A stretch of DNA of 52,468 bases from positions 1-52,468 of the forward strand of contig JAIYCR010000079.1 of NCBI GenBank assembly GCA_027487905.1, read 5' to 3'. Source of the stretch: Rubrivivax sp. Its GTDB lineage: Bacteria; Pseudomonadota; Gammaproteobacteria; Burkholderiales; Burkholderiaceae_C. Shown piece by piece: positions 34,536 through 43,632 of the stretch. Numbering within the stretch: position 1 is the first letter of the stretch; every line of letters starts with the position of its first letter. The notes beneath the pieces are model-generated. The model was given only the letters and a program-made list of their open reading frames with translations, was not told the DNA's origin and searched no databases. The position numbers and the translations under genes were made by a program.

Positions 34536-36692
34536 TCACCGCCCGCCGAGCAGCCGCGCTTCGGCATCGACCAGCGCCTGCGGGTGGCCCGACAGCACCA
34601 CCGTGTCGCCCGGCTGCAGCGCCCAGTCACCGGGGGCCTGGGCCCGGTCGCCAAGCGTCGTGCGGGCAGCGGCCGTGCGGGAGGCAGCGGTCAGTGAAGC
34701 GGCAGTCGGTGAAGCGGCAGTCGGTGAGGCGGCAGTCAGTGAAGCGGCGCGCGGTGAAGCGTCGTTCCCCGACGACGCCGGCCGTGCGGAGGGGGCCGGG
34801 TGCTGCGCCTGGTGACGGCGCACCGCCAGCACCTGCACCCCGAGCTCATCGAGCCCCAGCGCCTGGGCGCTGTGGCCGATGCCCGCGGCCGCCGGCGGCA
34901 GCGTCACGCTGGCCAGCCGCGCCTGGTCTCGCTCCTCCAGCCCGTCGTCGTCGGCGCCGTGGAACCAGCCGCGCAGCAGCCCGTAGCGCGCATCGCGCTG
35001 CTCCTGCACCACGCGGATGACCCGCCGCATGGGCACTCCCACCAGCGCGAGCGCGTGGCTGGCGAGCATCAGCGAGCCCTCGATAGCCTCGGGCACCACT
35101 TCTGTGGCACCGGCCGCCTTCAGCCGGTCCATGTCCGCGTCGTCGATGGTGCGCACCAGCACCGGCACCTGGGGGGCGTGCTCGCGCACGAGCTGCAGGA
35201 TCTTCAGCGCACTGGGCGTGTCCGGGTAGCTCACCGCCACCGCATTCGCGCGGGCCAGGCCCGCGGCCATCAGGCTTTGCAGCCGGGCGGCATCGCCGAA
35301 GACCACGCTCTGCCCGGCGGCTGCGGCCTGCCGCACCCGGTCGGGGTCGAGGTCCAGCGCCATGTAGGGAATGCCCTCCACCTCGAGCAGGCGCGCCAGG
35401 TTCTGCCCGCTGCGTCCGAAGCCGCAGATGATCACGTGCGCGTTCACGTTGATCGCCTTCTTGGCGATGCTGGTCATGGCCACCGACTGCATCAGCCAGT
35501 CGCTGGCGGCCAGGCGCATGACGATGCGGTTGCTGGCCTGGATGAGCAGGGGCGTGGCCAGCATGGACAGCACCATGCTCGCCAGCACCGGGCTCACCCA
35601 CTGCGGGCTGATGAGACCCTTGTCCGCCCCGAGCGTGAGCAGCACGAAACCGAACTCGCCGGCCTGCGCCAGGTACAGGCCCGTGCGCAGCGAGGTGCCC
35701 GGCGACGCCCGGAACAGGTGGGCCAGCGCTGCCACCAGCACGAACTTCGCGCCCACCGGGCCGAGCGTGAGCAGCAGCACCAGCCCCCACTGCTCCAGCA
35801 CCAGCCGCCAGTCGAGCTTCATGCCGATGGTGATGAAGAAAAGGCCGAGCAGCACGTCGTGGAAGGGCCGGATGTCGGTCTCCACCTGGTGCTTGTAGGG
35901 CGTCTCGGCCACCAGCATTCCGGCCACGAAGGCCCCCAGCGCCAGCGACAGCCCGGCGTGCTCGGTGATCCAGGCCAGGCCCAGCGTGATCAGCAGCAGG
36001 TTGAGCACGAAGAGCTCCTCGCTCTTGCGCCGGGCCACCAGGTTGAGCCACCAGCGCATGACCCGCTGCCCGCCCACCAGCAGGATGGTCAGCAGCACCG
36101 AGGCCTTCAGAAGCGCCAGCCCGATGGACTGCGCCATCGCCTGCGGCGGCGAGTTCAGCGCCGGAATCAGCACCAGCAGGGGCACCACCGCCAGGTCCTG
36201 GAACAGCAGCACGCCCATGACCCGCCGGCCGTGCTCGGTCTCCAGTTCAAGCCGCTCGGCCATCAGCTTGACCACGATGGCGGTGGAGCTCATGGCGATG
36301 GCCGCGCCCAGCACCACCGCACCCTGCCAGCCGAGCTCCCAGGGGCGCGAGGTGAACGAGAAGGCCCACACCAGCAGCGCGTGCCCGGCCAGCGTGCCCG
36401 CGATGGTGAGCAGCACCTGCGCCGAGCCCAGCCCGAAGACCAGCGTGCGCATGCTCTTGAGCTTGGGCAGGTTGAACTCCAGCCCGATGACGAACATCAG
36501 GAAGACCACGCCGAACTCGGCCAGGTAGCGCACGCCGCTGGAGTCGGCGGCCAGCGACATCGCGTGCGGGCCGATGAAGATGCCCACGATCAGGTAGCCG
36601 AGCATGGGCGGCAGCCGCGCGAAGCGGCAGGCCACCACGCCCACCACGGCGGCGAAGAGGTAGAGCAGGACGAGTTCGAGGGTGGTGGCCAT
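34536..36692 (-). CDS. Kef/YbaL-type CPA2 monovalent cation:proton antiporter
   Basis: A 718-residue protein. An N-terminal Na_H_Exchanger domain with about 12-13 membrane helices (MLGYLIVGIFIGPHAM, FLMFVIGLEFNLPKLKSM, LFFITIGMKLDW) spans about 1-390. A cytosolic RCK/TrkA_N domain follows (HVIICGFGRSGQNLARLL, about 417-534) and a TrkA_C domain closes it. Inside the TrkA_C domain a 15-base repeat array encodes TAAS repeats (about 646-670). It is divergent from kdsD, with 57 bases between their starts. It probably moves K+ out and protons in under electrophile or pH stress; the specific family member is uncertain. Confidence 0.92.
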   Translation of the reverse strand: MATTLELVLLYLFAAVVGVVACRFARLPPMLGYLIVGIFIGPHAMSLAADSSGVRYLAEFGVVFLMFVIGLEFNLPKLKSMRTLVFGLGSAQVLLTIAGTLAGHALLVWAFSFTSRPWELGWQGAVVLGAAIAMSSTAIVVKLMAERLELETEHGRRVMGVLLFQDLAVVPLLVLIPALNSPPQAMAQSIGLALLKASVLLTILLVGGQRVMRWWLNLVARRKSEELFVLNLLLITLGLAWITEHAGLSLALGAFVAGMLVAETPYKHQVETDIRPFHDVLLGLFFITIGMKLDWRLVLEQWGLVLLLTLGPVGAKFVLVAALAHLFRASPGTSLRTGLYLAQAGEFGFVLLTLGADKGLISPQWVSPVLASMVLSMLATPLLIQASNRIVMRLAASDWLMQSVAMTSIAKKAINVNAHVIICGFGRSGQNLARLLEVEGIPYMALDLDPDRVRQAAAAGQSVVFGDAARLQSLMAAGLARANAVAVSYPDTPSALKILQLVREHAPQVPVLVRTIDDADMDRLKAAGATEVVPEAIEGSLMLASHALALVGVPMRRVIRVVQEQRDARYGLLRGWFHGADDDGLEERDQARLASVTLPPAAAGIGHSAQALGLDELGVQVLAVRRHQAQHPAPSARPASSGNDASPRAASLTAASPTAASPTAASLTAASRTAAARTTLGDRAQAPGDWALQPGDTVVLSGHPQALVDAEARLLGGR
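34681..34755. repeat. Five 15-base tandem repeats inside the Kef-type gene
   Basis: Units such as GAAGCGGCAGTCGGT repeat five times from 34681 to 34755, all of 15 bases, so the frame is preserved. On the coding (minus) strand they give TAAS(L/P/R) repeats in the linker within the C-terminal regulatory domain. Confidence 0.8.
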
Positions 36693-36749
36693 GGGCCGGT
36701 CGATGCTATGCGAGGGCCCTTGCACGAGGGGCGGCGATAGACTGCCGCG

Positions 36750-37739
36750 ATGAATCCGCAACAGGATGTGGACGCGCCACGGGTGCTCGAACTGGCCCGC
36801 CTGACCTTCGAGATCGAGGCCCGGGCGGTCGCGGGCCTGGCCGAGCGCACCGGGCCCGAATTCGTCGGCGCGCTGCGCGCCATGCTCGCCTGTGCGGGTC
36901 GCGTGGTCGTCATGGGCATGGGCAAGAGCGGCCATGTGGGCCGCAAGATCGCCGCCACGCTGGCCTCCACCGGCACGCCGGCCCTCTTCGTGCATCCGGC
37001 CGAGGCCGGGCATGGCGACCTGGGCATGGTGGCGCCGCAGGACGTGGTGCTGGCCATCAGCAACTCGGGCGAGAGCGACGAGCTCAACCTCATCCTGCCC
37101 GTGCTGCGCCGCCTGGGCGTCACGCTCGTGGCCATGACCGGGCGCACCGGCTCCACGCTCGCCCGCCACGCCGACTGGACGCTGGACAGCGGCGTCGAGC
37201 AGGAGGCCTGCCCGCTGAACCTCGCGCCCACGGCGAGCACCACCGCGCAGATGGCGCTGGGTGATGCGCTCGCGGTGGCGCTGCTCGACGCGCGCGGCTT
37301 TCGCGCGGAGGATTTCGCGCGGTCGCACCCGGGCGGGGCGCTCGGCCGCCGCCTGCTCATCCACGTGCACGACCTGATGCGCGCGGGCGAGGACGTGCCC
37401 GCGGTGGCACCGGCCACGCCGTTGCCGCAGGCGCTGGCCGAGATGAGCCGCAAGGGGCTGGGCTTCACTGCAGTGGTCGACGGCGAGCGGCGCGTGCTGG
37501 GCGTCTTCACCGACGGCGACCTGCGCCGGCTGATCGAGCGCGGGGGCGACCTGCGCGCCCTGGCCATCGAGTCGGTCATGCACCGCACGCCGCGCTGCAT
37601 CCGCGAGGACCGCCTGGCGGTGCAGGCGGCCGAACTGATGGAGGCGCACCGCATCACGAGCGTGCTCGTCGTGGATGCGCACGACCATCTGGTGGGCGCG
37701 CTGAACACCAACGACCTGATGCGCGCCAAGGTGATCTGA
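36750..37739 (+). CDS. kdsD: D-arabinose 5-phosphate isomerase (KdsD/KpsF)
   Basis: A 329-residue enzyme converting ribulose 5-phosphate to arabinose 5-phosphate, the first step toward Kdo for lipopolysaccharide. The SIS domain (about 35-190) has GMGKSGHVGRKIAATLASTG and ISNSGESDEL; two CBS domains (about 208-329) follow, ending HLVGALNTNDLMRAKVI. Length matches the family. It overlaps the kdsC start by one base (TGATG) and forms kdsD-kdsC-lptC. Confidence 0.96.
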   Translation: MNPQQDVDAPRVLELARLTFEIEARAVAGLAERTGPEFVGALRAMLACAGRVVVMGMGKSGHVGRKIAATLASTGTPALFVHPAEAGHGDLGMVAPQDVVLAISNSGESDELNLILPVLRRLGVTLVAMTGRTGSTLARHADWTLDSGVEQEACPLNLAPTASTTAQMALGDALAVALLDARGFRAEDFARSHPGGALGRRLLIHVHDLMRAGEDVPAVAPATPLPQALAEMSRKGLGFTAVVDGERRVLGVFTDGDLRRLIERGGDLRALAIESVMHRTPRCIREDRLAVQAAELMEAHRITSVLVVDAHDHLVGALNTNDLMRAKVI

Positions 37740-38407
37740 TGGCCGATGCCCCCGCCTCACCCCGGTTCCCGGCCGCCGCCGAGGTGGCCGAAGCCCCGCC
37801 CCGCACGCTGCGTGCGCTCGACCGTTTCGCGCCCGAGTGCCTGCTGGCCGCGCAGGGCATCCGCGCCGCGCTCTTCGACGTGGATGGCGTGCTCACCGAC
37901 GGACGCATACAGATCGGCGGCGATGGCGAAGGCTTCAAGAGCTTCAGCACGCTCGATGGCCACGGCCTGAAGCTGCTGCGCCGCGGCGGCATCGAGCCGG
38001 TGGTCATCACCGGCCGCGACTCGGCAGCGGTGCGCCGGCGGGTGGCCGACCTCGGCATCCGGCATGCGGCCTACGGCATCGAGGACAAGCTCGCGGCGGC
38101 CAACGCGATGCGCCGCCTGCTGGGCGGCAGCGGCGACGCGGCGGCGCTGCCGTGGTCGGCCGTGGCGGCGATGGGCGACGACTGGCCCGACCTGCCGCTG
38201 CTGCTGCGCGCGGGCTTCGCCTGTGCGCCGCCGGGGGCGCACCCCGAGGTGCTGCAGGCGGTCCACCACGTGACGACGGCGGCCGCCGGATCGGGCGCCG
38301 CGCGCGAGCTGTGCGACCTGCTGCTCACCGCCCGGGGCTGCTATGCAGGCCTGCTGCAAGGCGAACTGCGCACGCTGGATGGCGCGGCCGCGCCCGCGCC
38401 CGGATGA
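37739..38407 (+). CDS. kdsC: 3-deoxy-D-manno-octulosonate 8-phosphate phosphatase
   Basis: A 222-residue C0-type HAD phosphatase that dephosphorylates Kdo 8-phosphate. Motif I is AALFDVDGVLTDGRI, motif II VVITGRDSAAVRRRV, motif III and IV are around AYGIEDK and MGDDWPDLPLL. The N-terminal ~35 residues precede the canonical domain and are Pro/Ala-rich. It starts on the overlap with kdsD (ATG 37739) and its stop overlaps the lptC ATG by four bases, so the three are coupled. The final 20 residues are Ala/Gly-rich and less conserved. Confidence 0.95.
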   Translation: MADAPASPRFPAAAEVAEAPPRTLRALDRFAPECLLAAQGIRAALFDVDGVLTDGRIQIGGDGEGFKSFSTLDGHGLKLLRRGGIEPVVITGRDSAAVRRRVADLGIRHAAYGIEDKLAAANAMRRLLGGSGDAAALPWSAVAAMGDDWPDLPLLLRAGFACAPPGAHPEVLQAVHHVTTAAAGSGAARELCDLLLTARGCYAGLLQGELRTLDGAAAPAPG

Positions 38408-39219
38408 TCGACCCGGCGCGGGCCGACCCGCAGCACCCGCAGCACCCGCAGCGCCCCTCGCCCCGCGCACGCCCGAGCCACACCCACCTGCCCCCCGCGG
38501 CGGTGGCGCGCCGCCGGCAGCGCACCTTGACCGACGCTGCCGCGCAGGCGCTGGCCGCCGCCGCCACCTACCTGCCGGTGCTGCTGATGGCGCTGCTCGC
38601 GCTGGCCACCTGGTGGCTGGTGCGCAGCACGCCCGTGCCCGAGCTTCCCAGCGCGGGCGGTCCCGCCCGGGGCGAACCCGACTACACGATGGAAGGCTTC
38701 GTGGTGCAGCGCTTCGATGCGCAGGGCGGCCTGCGCGCGCGCATCGAAGGCCGCCACCTGCGCCATTTCCCCGACACCGACCGCCTGGAGATCGACGACC
38801 CGCGCCTGCTCAGCCTGGACGAGGCCGGCCGCGCGACCGTGGCCAGCGCCCGCCGTGCCGTGTCCAACGGCGACGCCAGCGAGATCGCGCTGGAAGGCGG
38901 CGCCCGCGTGCGCCGCGAGGGCCGCCCGGGCGAGGCGCCCATCGAGTTCCAGGGCGAGCAGGTCAGGGCCTCCCGGCTGGAGGAGCGCATCGTCGCCTCC
39001 AGCCCGGTCACCGTCACCCAGGCCGATTCGGTCATCCGCGCCGACCGCGCCGTCTACGACCACCGCACGCGGGTGCTGAGCCTGGAAGGCCGGGTGCGGG
39101 CCACCTTCATGCCACCTGCCTTGACCTCAGTATCGGCCTCGGCATCGACCGCTTCGACCGCTTCGACCGCCCGGACCCTGCCGACCCGCCCGATCGAAGC
39201 TTCCAGGAGCCGGCCCTGA
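38404..39219 (+). CDS. lptC: LPS export ABC-transporter periplasmic protein LptC
   Basis: A 271-residue single-pass membrane protein linking the LptBFG pump to the LptA bridge. After a His/Pro-rich start, AATYLPVLLMALLALATWWL is the membrane anchor; a periplasmic jelly-roll with LptC-like strands follows (PDYTMEGFVVQRFDAQGGLR to RVLSLEGRVRATF). Residues ~238-271 are a Ser/Thr/Ala-rich tail with STASTASTA repeats. ATG 38404 overlaps the kdsC stop. Normally lptA and lptB follow; here an SDR gene does. Confidence 0.9.
   Translation: MIDPARADPQHPQHPQRPSPRARPSHTHLPPAAVARRRQRTLTDAAAQALAAAATYLPVLLMALLALATWWLVRSTPVPELPSAGGPARGEPDYTMEGFVVQRFDAQGGLRARIEGRHLRHFPDTDRLEIDDPRLLSLDEAGRATVASARRAVSNGDASEIALEGGARVRREGRPGEAPIEFQGEQVRASRLEERIVASSPVTVTQADSVIRADRAVYDHRTRVLSLEGRVRATFMPPALTSVSASASTASTASTARTLPTRPIEASRSRP
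39205..39218 (+). promoter_or_regulatory. Ribosome-binding site and CTG start for the SDR gene
   Basis: AGGAG at 39205-39209 lies six bases upstream of CTG 39216-39218, which itself overlaps the lptC TGA (CTGA). No in-frame ATG, GTG or TTG exists between the upstream end of homology and this position, so CTG is the best start, decided by the ribosome-binding site. Confidence 0.6.
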
Positions 39220-40001
39220 ACGCCGACCTGCTCGTCTACATCACCGGCGCCTCCAGCGGCATCGGCCAGGCGCTCGCGCTCGCCTACGCCCGCGCCGGCC
39301 ACCGGCTGGCGCTGGTGGCGCGCCAGCCGCAGGCAGTGGCCGACTGGGCCACCGACCAGGGGCTCGATGCCGATCGCTGGGCGGTCTACGAGGCCGACGT
39401 CTGCGACACCGCGGCCATCGTCGCCGCGGGCCGCGCCTGCATCGAGCGCCAGGGCCTGCCCGACGTGGTGATCGCCGCCGCGGGCATCAGCGTGGGCGTG
39501 GACACGGCCATCGAATCCGACCTCGCGGTGATGCGCCGGGTGGTGGACACCAACCTGCTGGGCCTGGCCGCCACCTTCCAGCCCTTCATCGCGCCGATGC
39601 GGGCGCGGCGCGGGGGGCGGCTGGTGGGCGTGGCCAGCGTGGCCGCCGTGCGCGGCCTGGCCGGCCACGGCGCCTACTGCGCCAGCAAGGCCGGCGTGGT
39701 GGCCTATTGCGAAAGCCTGCGCCTGGAGTGCCGGGCGGCGGGCGTGCGGGTGATCACGCTCGTGCCGGGCTACGTGGCCACGCCGCTGACCGAACGCAAC
39801 CCCTACGCCATGCCCTTCCTGATGACGAGCGATGCCTTCGCCCAGCGCGCGATGCGCAGCATCGAAGCCGCCGACCGCTGGCGCGTGATTCCCTGGCCGA
39901 TGGGCGTGGTGGCCTGGTGCCTGCGTCGCCTGCCCCGTCCGGTCTACGACCGCCTGTTCGCCGGCCGCAGCCGAAAGCCGCGCGCCGCCTCCTCCCCATG
40001 A
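39216..40001 (+). CDS. Short-chain dehydrogenase with a probable CTG start codon
   Basis: A 261-residue classical SDR: TGASSGIGQALALAYARAG near the N-terminus (about 9-27), catalytic Ser in VASVAAVRG and the YCASK (Tyr-x3-Lys) motif. The C-terminal part is hydrophobic (WRVIPWPMGVVAWCLRRLP). The conserved fold begins within eight residues of CTG 39216, so the protein cannot start much later; the first in-frame GTG falls inside the Rossmann core. It overlaps lptC and is itself overlapped by the next gene, so lptC, SDR and DUF5916-type genes are coupled. Function is unknown; a role in envelope lipid or sugar metabolism is inference. Confidence 0.82.
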   Translation: MNADLLVYITGASSGIGQALALAYARAGHRLALVARQPQAVADWATDQGLDADRWAVYEADVCDTAAIVAAGRACIERQGLPDVVIAAAGISVGVDTAIESDLAVMRRVVDTNLLGLAATFQPFIAPMRARRGGRLVGVASVAAVRGLAGHGAYCASKAGVVAYCESLRLECRAAGVRVITLVPGYVATPLTERNPYAMPFLMTSDAFAQRAMRSIEAADRWRVIPWPMGVVAWCLRRLPRPVYDRLFAGRSRKPRAASSP

Positions 40002-42460
40002 AGGTGCTGCTGCGTCCGCCCGCTCTTGCCGTCACCGCTGCCGCCCTGTTGGCGGCGGGCGCAGGAGGCCTGCCCCCCGCATTCGCACAGCCCGCCGAAG
40101 CGGCGTCCCCGCTCGCGTCCCCGCTCGCCTCCCCCGCCGGCCCTGCGGCGAGCGCGCCGGCGGGCTTGTTCGTCCACCGCCTGGCCCCGGGCCGCCAGGT
40201 GCGCCTGGATGGCCGGCTCGGGGACCCCGCCTGGGCCGAGGCCCCGGTGGCGACGGGCTTCAGCCAGCACCTGCCCACGCCCGGCGCGGCCGACCCGCGA
40301 TGGCGCACCGAGGTGCGCCTGCTGGTCGAAGACGACGCGCTGGTGCTGGGCGTGCGAGCACTGGACCCCGAGCCCGAACGCATCCGCGCACCGCTGCTGC
40401 GCCGTGACCGCGTGACGCGGGACCAGGACTTCATCAGCCTGCTGCTGGACACCGGCGGCGAGCGGCGCGCCGCGCAGTTCTTCCGCATCAACCCGCGCGG
40501 CGTGGTGGCCGACGGCAGCTTCATTCCCGGCCGCACCGCCCAGGTGGAGGGCAACGACACCGATGAGGATTTCTCGCCCGACTTCGACGTCGAGGTCCGC
40601 ACGTCGCAGGACGAGCGCGGCTATGTGGTGGAGATGCGTGTGCCCTTCTCGACGCTGCGGCTGCCCCGGGTGCCCGCGCTCGCGGCGGCACCGCGCTGGA
40701 CGGCGATGGTCACGCGCAGCATTCCGCGCGAGGCCAGCGTGCTGCTCACGAGCGTGCCCATTGCCCGCGACGCGCTGAGCTTCATCGCGGCCATGCCCGC
40801 GCTGCAGAACCAGGGCGACCTGGCCGAACGCGCCGGCGCGAGCGCCTTTCTCGCGCTGCGCCCGGCCCTGACGGTGCGCACCGGGCGCGAGCGCGAGGGC
40901 GCGTTGCGCAGCCGCAGCCGCGAGGCCGCGCTGGGACTGGACCTGAAGTGGCGGCCCCGGGCGGACTGGGTGTTCGACGCCACGCTCAACCCCGACTTCT
41001 CGCAGGTCGAGCAGGACGTGCCCCAGCTGGCCGGCAACACCCGCTTCGCCCTGAGCGTGCCGGAGAAGCGGCCCTTCTTCCTCGAGAGCACCGACGTGCT
41101 GGACCTGCCGATCTCGGCCTTCTACAGCCGCTCGGTGACCGATCCGCGCGTCGGGGCGCGCGCCACCTGGCGCAGCACCTCGGCGGACGCGACGGCGCTG
41201 GCCTTGCGCGACGACGGCGGCGGGCTGGTGCTGCAGCCGGGGGCCTTCTCCACCGGGGCGGTGCCGCAGCTGGGCGCGAGCGAGGTCGCGCTGGTGCGGG
41301 GCCGCTGGCATGCCGAGGGCGACGCCGGCCGCTTCGTGCTGGGCGGCCTGGCCACCCGCCGCGACTACGCGGGCTCGGGCGGCTTCAACCAGGTGATGGG
41401 CGTGGACGCCCTGTGGCGGCCCGACGACGCGCAGCTGCTGCGCGCGCGGGTGCTCGCCTCGGACAGCCAGGGCCGCTTCGATGCGCTTACCGGAGCGCCC
41501 GTGGGCGGTGCAGCCGCTGCCGAGCGCGAGCGCGGCCAGCTCTTCGCGCTGTCCTGGCTGCACCGCACCGAGACCTACAGCGTCGATGCGAAATGGCAGC
41601 GCACCGGGACGGGCTTTCGCAACGACAACGGCTTCGTCGAACAGTCCGGCGTGGACGTGACGACGGTCGAATGGATCGTCCGCCATGGCGAGCTGGCCGC
41701 CGCGGGCCTGCGCGCGCACGAGTTCGAGACCTTCGTCTGGACCGAGCATCGCCAGGCACTGGCCGATGCGGCCGCATCGCTGGAGGCCCAGACCATCAGC
41801 CGAAGGCTGCACCCGGGGGTGTGGTGGACGGCCGACTCGAACATCGAGGCCTGGGTCCATGCGGTGCTGGATGCCGAGCGCGTGCGCCCGGGGGGCCGCC
41901 TGCATCCGGTGCGGGGGGTGGCCAGCCAGTTCGGCATCAACCCGGCGCCCTGGTTCACCCGGTTGATGCTGGAGGCCCAGTGGGGCGAGCGGGTGGATGT
42001 CGAGGCCGACCGGGTGGGTCCTGGCGCGGTCTGGCTGGTGGATGCGCGCTGGCGTGTGGCGCTGCCGCTCGGGCCGGCGGCCGCGCCCTGGGGGCTGGAA
42101 CTGCAGCAGCGCTTGCAGCAAGGCACGGTGGACGCCCCGCAGGGCGGGCGCTCGCTCACCGACCGGGCCTGGCAGCTCTTCACCGTGCTGCACCTGAGCG
42201 AGCAGCATGCCGTCCGGCTGGTGCTGCAAGGGCAGCGCACCGAGCGGGTGGCCGACGCCGGTTCGACCGATTCGCCCCCGCCGGGCCTGAGCCGGGGCCG
42301 GGTGGCCTCGCTCGTGGCGCAGCGCCGGCTTGGCGTGGGCCGAAGCCTCGCGGCGGGCTACACCCGCGAGGACCGGGATCTGCGGGCGGGGTCCTCGTCG
42401 GTGGCGGTGCCGGGCTCGCTGCGCGAGGAACTCTTCCTCAAGTGGTCCTTCGAGCTGTGA
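39998..42460 (+). CDS. DUF5916/CBM9-like outer-membrane beta-barrel protein
   Basis: An 820-residue protein. A signal peptide (ALAVTAAALLAAGAGGLPPA, cleaved near AFAQ) is followed by a CBM9-like domain (about 50-240: VRLDGRLGDPAWAEAPVATG, then DFISLLLDTGG). A DUF5916-like beta-rich region then covers the remainder, beginning near LDLKWRPRADWVFDATLNPD; LFLKWSFEL ends it, matching an outer-membrane barrel C-terminus. ATG 39998 overlaps the SDR stop by four bases. Members of this family occur in many proteobacteria with no agreed function. Confidence 0.82.
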   Translation: MKVLLRPPALAVTAAALLAAGAGGLPPAFAQPAEAASPLASPLASPAGPAASAPAGLFVHRLAPGRQVRLDGRLGDPAWAEAPVATGFSQHLPTPGAADPRWRTEVRLLVEDDALVLGVRALDPEPERIRAPLLRRDRVTRDQDFISLLLDTGGERRAAQFFRINPRGVVADGSFIPGRTAQVEGNDTDEDFSPDFDVEVRTSQDERGYVVEMRVPFSTLRLPRVPALAAAPRWTAMVTRSIPREASVLLTSVPIARDALSFIAAMPALQNQGDLAERAGASAFLALRPALTVRTGREREGALRSRSREAALGLDLKWRPRADWVFDATLNPDFSQVEQDVPQLAGNTRFALSVPEKRPFFLESTDVLDLPISAFYSRSVTDPRVGARATWRSTSADATALALRDDGGGLVLQPGAFSTGAVPQLGASEVALVRGRWHAEGDAGRFVLGGLATRRDYAGSGGFNQVMGVDALWRPDDAQLLRARVLASDSQGRFDALTGAPVGGAAAAERERGQLFALSWLHRTETYSVDAKWQRTGTGFRNDNGFVEQSGVDVTTVEWIVRHGELAAAGLRAHEFETFVWTEHRQALADAAASLEAQTISRRLHPGVWWTADSNIEAWVHAVLDAERVRPGGRLHPVRGVASQFGINPAPWFTRLMLEAQWGERVDVEADRVGPGAVWLVDARWRVALPLGPAAAPWGLELQQRLQQGTVDAPQGGRSLTDRAWQLFTVLHLSEQHAVRLVLQGQRTERVADAGSTDSPPPGLSRGRVASLVAQRRLGVGRSLAAGYTREDRDLRAGSSSVAVPGSLREELFLKWSFEL

Positions 42461-42512
42461 GGCCGGCGGGGCCCCGCGGGCGACGGCGGGGCGGCGCCGA
42501 CCCTGTGGCAGC

Positions 42513-43517
42513 ATGCCCGCCATGATCGATGTCGTGGTGTTCTTCTTCGTGCTGGGCGTGTTCGCCCGGCTGGTCAAGTCCGATCTGCGCCTGCCCGAGG
42601 CGCTGTACGAGACCCTGTCCATCTACCTGCTGCTGGCCATCGGCCTGAAGGGCGGCATCGAACTGAGCCGCCAGCCGCTGGCCCTGCTGGCACCCCAGGT
42701 GGCCGCCACGATGGCACTGGGTTTCGCCATTCCCTTCGCGCTCTTCCCGCTGCTGCGTGCGTTGCGAATGAACGGAGCGGACAGCGCGGCGCTGGCCGCG
42801 CACTACGGTTCGGTGAGCGTGGTGACCTTCGCGGTGGCGACCTCGGCCCTCACCCGCGCGGGCATTCCGTATGAATCGCATGCGGCGCTGTGGGTGGCGG
42901 TGATGGAGGCACCGGGCCTGGTGGCCGGCATCCTGCTCGCCCGCTGGTCGATGCGGGCGGCGCCCACGGCGGTCTCGTCCGCGCCCGGCGGCGCGGCGGC
43001 GCCGCCGCCCCTGGGGGCTTCGCGCCTGCGCTGGCGCGACCTCGCCCACGATGTCTTCTTCGGCAAGAGTGTGCTGCTGCTGCTGGGCGGCATCGCCATC
43101 GGGGCGATCGCCGGCGAGGCCGGCACCGCGCCCATCAAGGCGGTGTTCATCGACCCGTTCAAGGGCGTGCTCGCCCTCTTCCTGCTCGAGCTCGGCCTGG
43201 TGGCCGGCGGTCGCCTGGCCGAGGTCCGCCGCTTCGGCATGGCCGTGCTGGTGGTGGGCCTGGCCGCGCCGCCGCTGCTGGCGCTGGCCGGGCTGGCCAC
43301 CGGCCTGGTACTGGGGCTTTCCACCGGCGGTGTGGCGCTGCTGGCCACGCTGGCGGCCAGCGCCAGCTACATCGCCGCGCCCACGGCCATGCGCATCGCG
43401 GTGCCGCAGGCCAATGCGGCGCTGTCCATCACCGCGGCCCTGGGCATCACCTTCCCCTTCAACCTGCTGGTGGGCATTCCCATGTATATCGGCTGGGCGC
43501 GGATGGCCACGGCCTGA
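42513..43517 (+). CDS. sbtA: SbtA-type sodium-dependent bicarbonate transporter
   Basis: A 334-residue membrane protein with about ten helices of the SbtA family: IDVVVFFFVLGVFARLVKSD, YLLLAIGLKGGIELSRQ, MEAPGLVAGILLARW, and ATLAASASYIAAPTAMRIAV. The loop (about 150-175) is Ala/Pro-rich. It uses a sodium gradient to bring in bicarbonate. An in-frame ATG at 42522 (MIDVVVF) is an alternative start; neither has a clear Shine-Dalgarno. It is followed after 115 bases by the PII-like gene, the standard sbtA-sbtB pair. Confidence 0.88.
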   Translation: MPAMIDVVVFFFVLGVFARLVKSDLRLPEALYETLSIYLLLAIGLKGGIELSRQPLALLAPQVAATMALGFAIPFALFPLLRALRMNGADSAALAAHYGSVSVVTFAVATSALTRAGIPYESHAALWVAVMEAPGLVAGILLARWSMRAAPTAVSSAPGGAAAPPPLGASRLRWRDLAHDVFFGKSVLLLLGGIAIGAIAGEAGTAPIKAVFIDPFKGVLALFLLELGLVAGGRLAEVRRFGMAVLVVGLAAPPLLALAGLATGLVLGLSTGGVALLATLAASASYIAAPTAMRIAVPQANAALSITAALGITFPFNLLVGIPMYIGWARMATA

Positions 43518-43632
43518 GCGGCCTGCCGCGACCGAAGCCTTTGCCCAGAACACTCAGCGCGCTCGTCAGCGCCCCCCTTGAGCGCGCCCTGTCCGGCGCC
43601 CCGATTCAACGCCGCATCAAGAGCCCACTGCC

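Noticed and set aside
39944-42622. 892-codon minus-strand ORF opposite the DUF5916 gene
   Set aside because: A shadow of the plus-strand gene, which has a signal peptide and a barrel end in frame.
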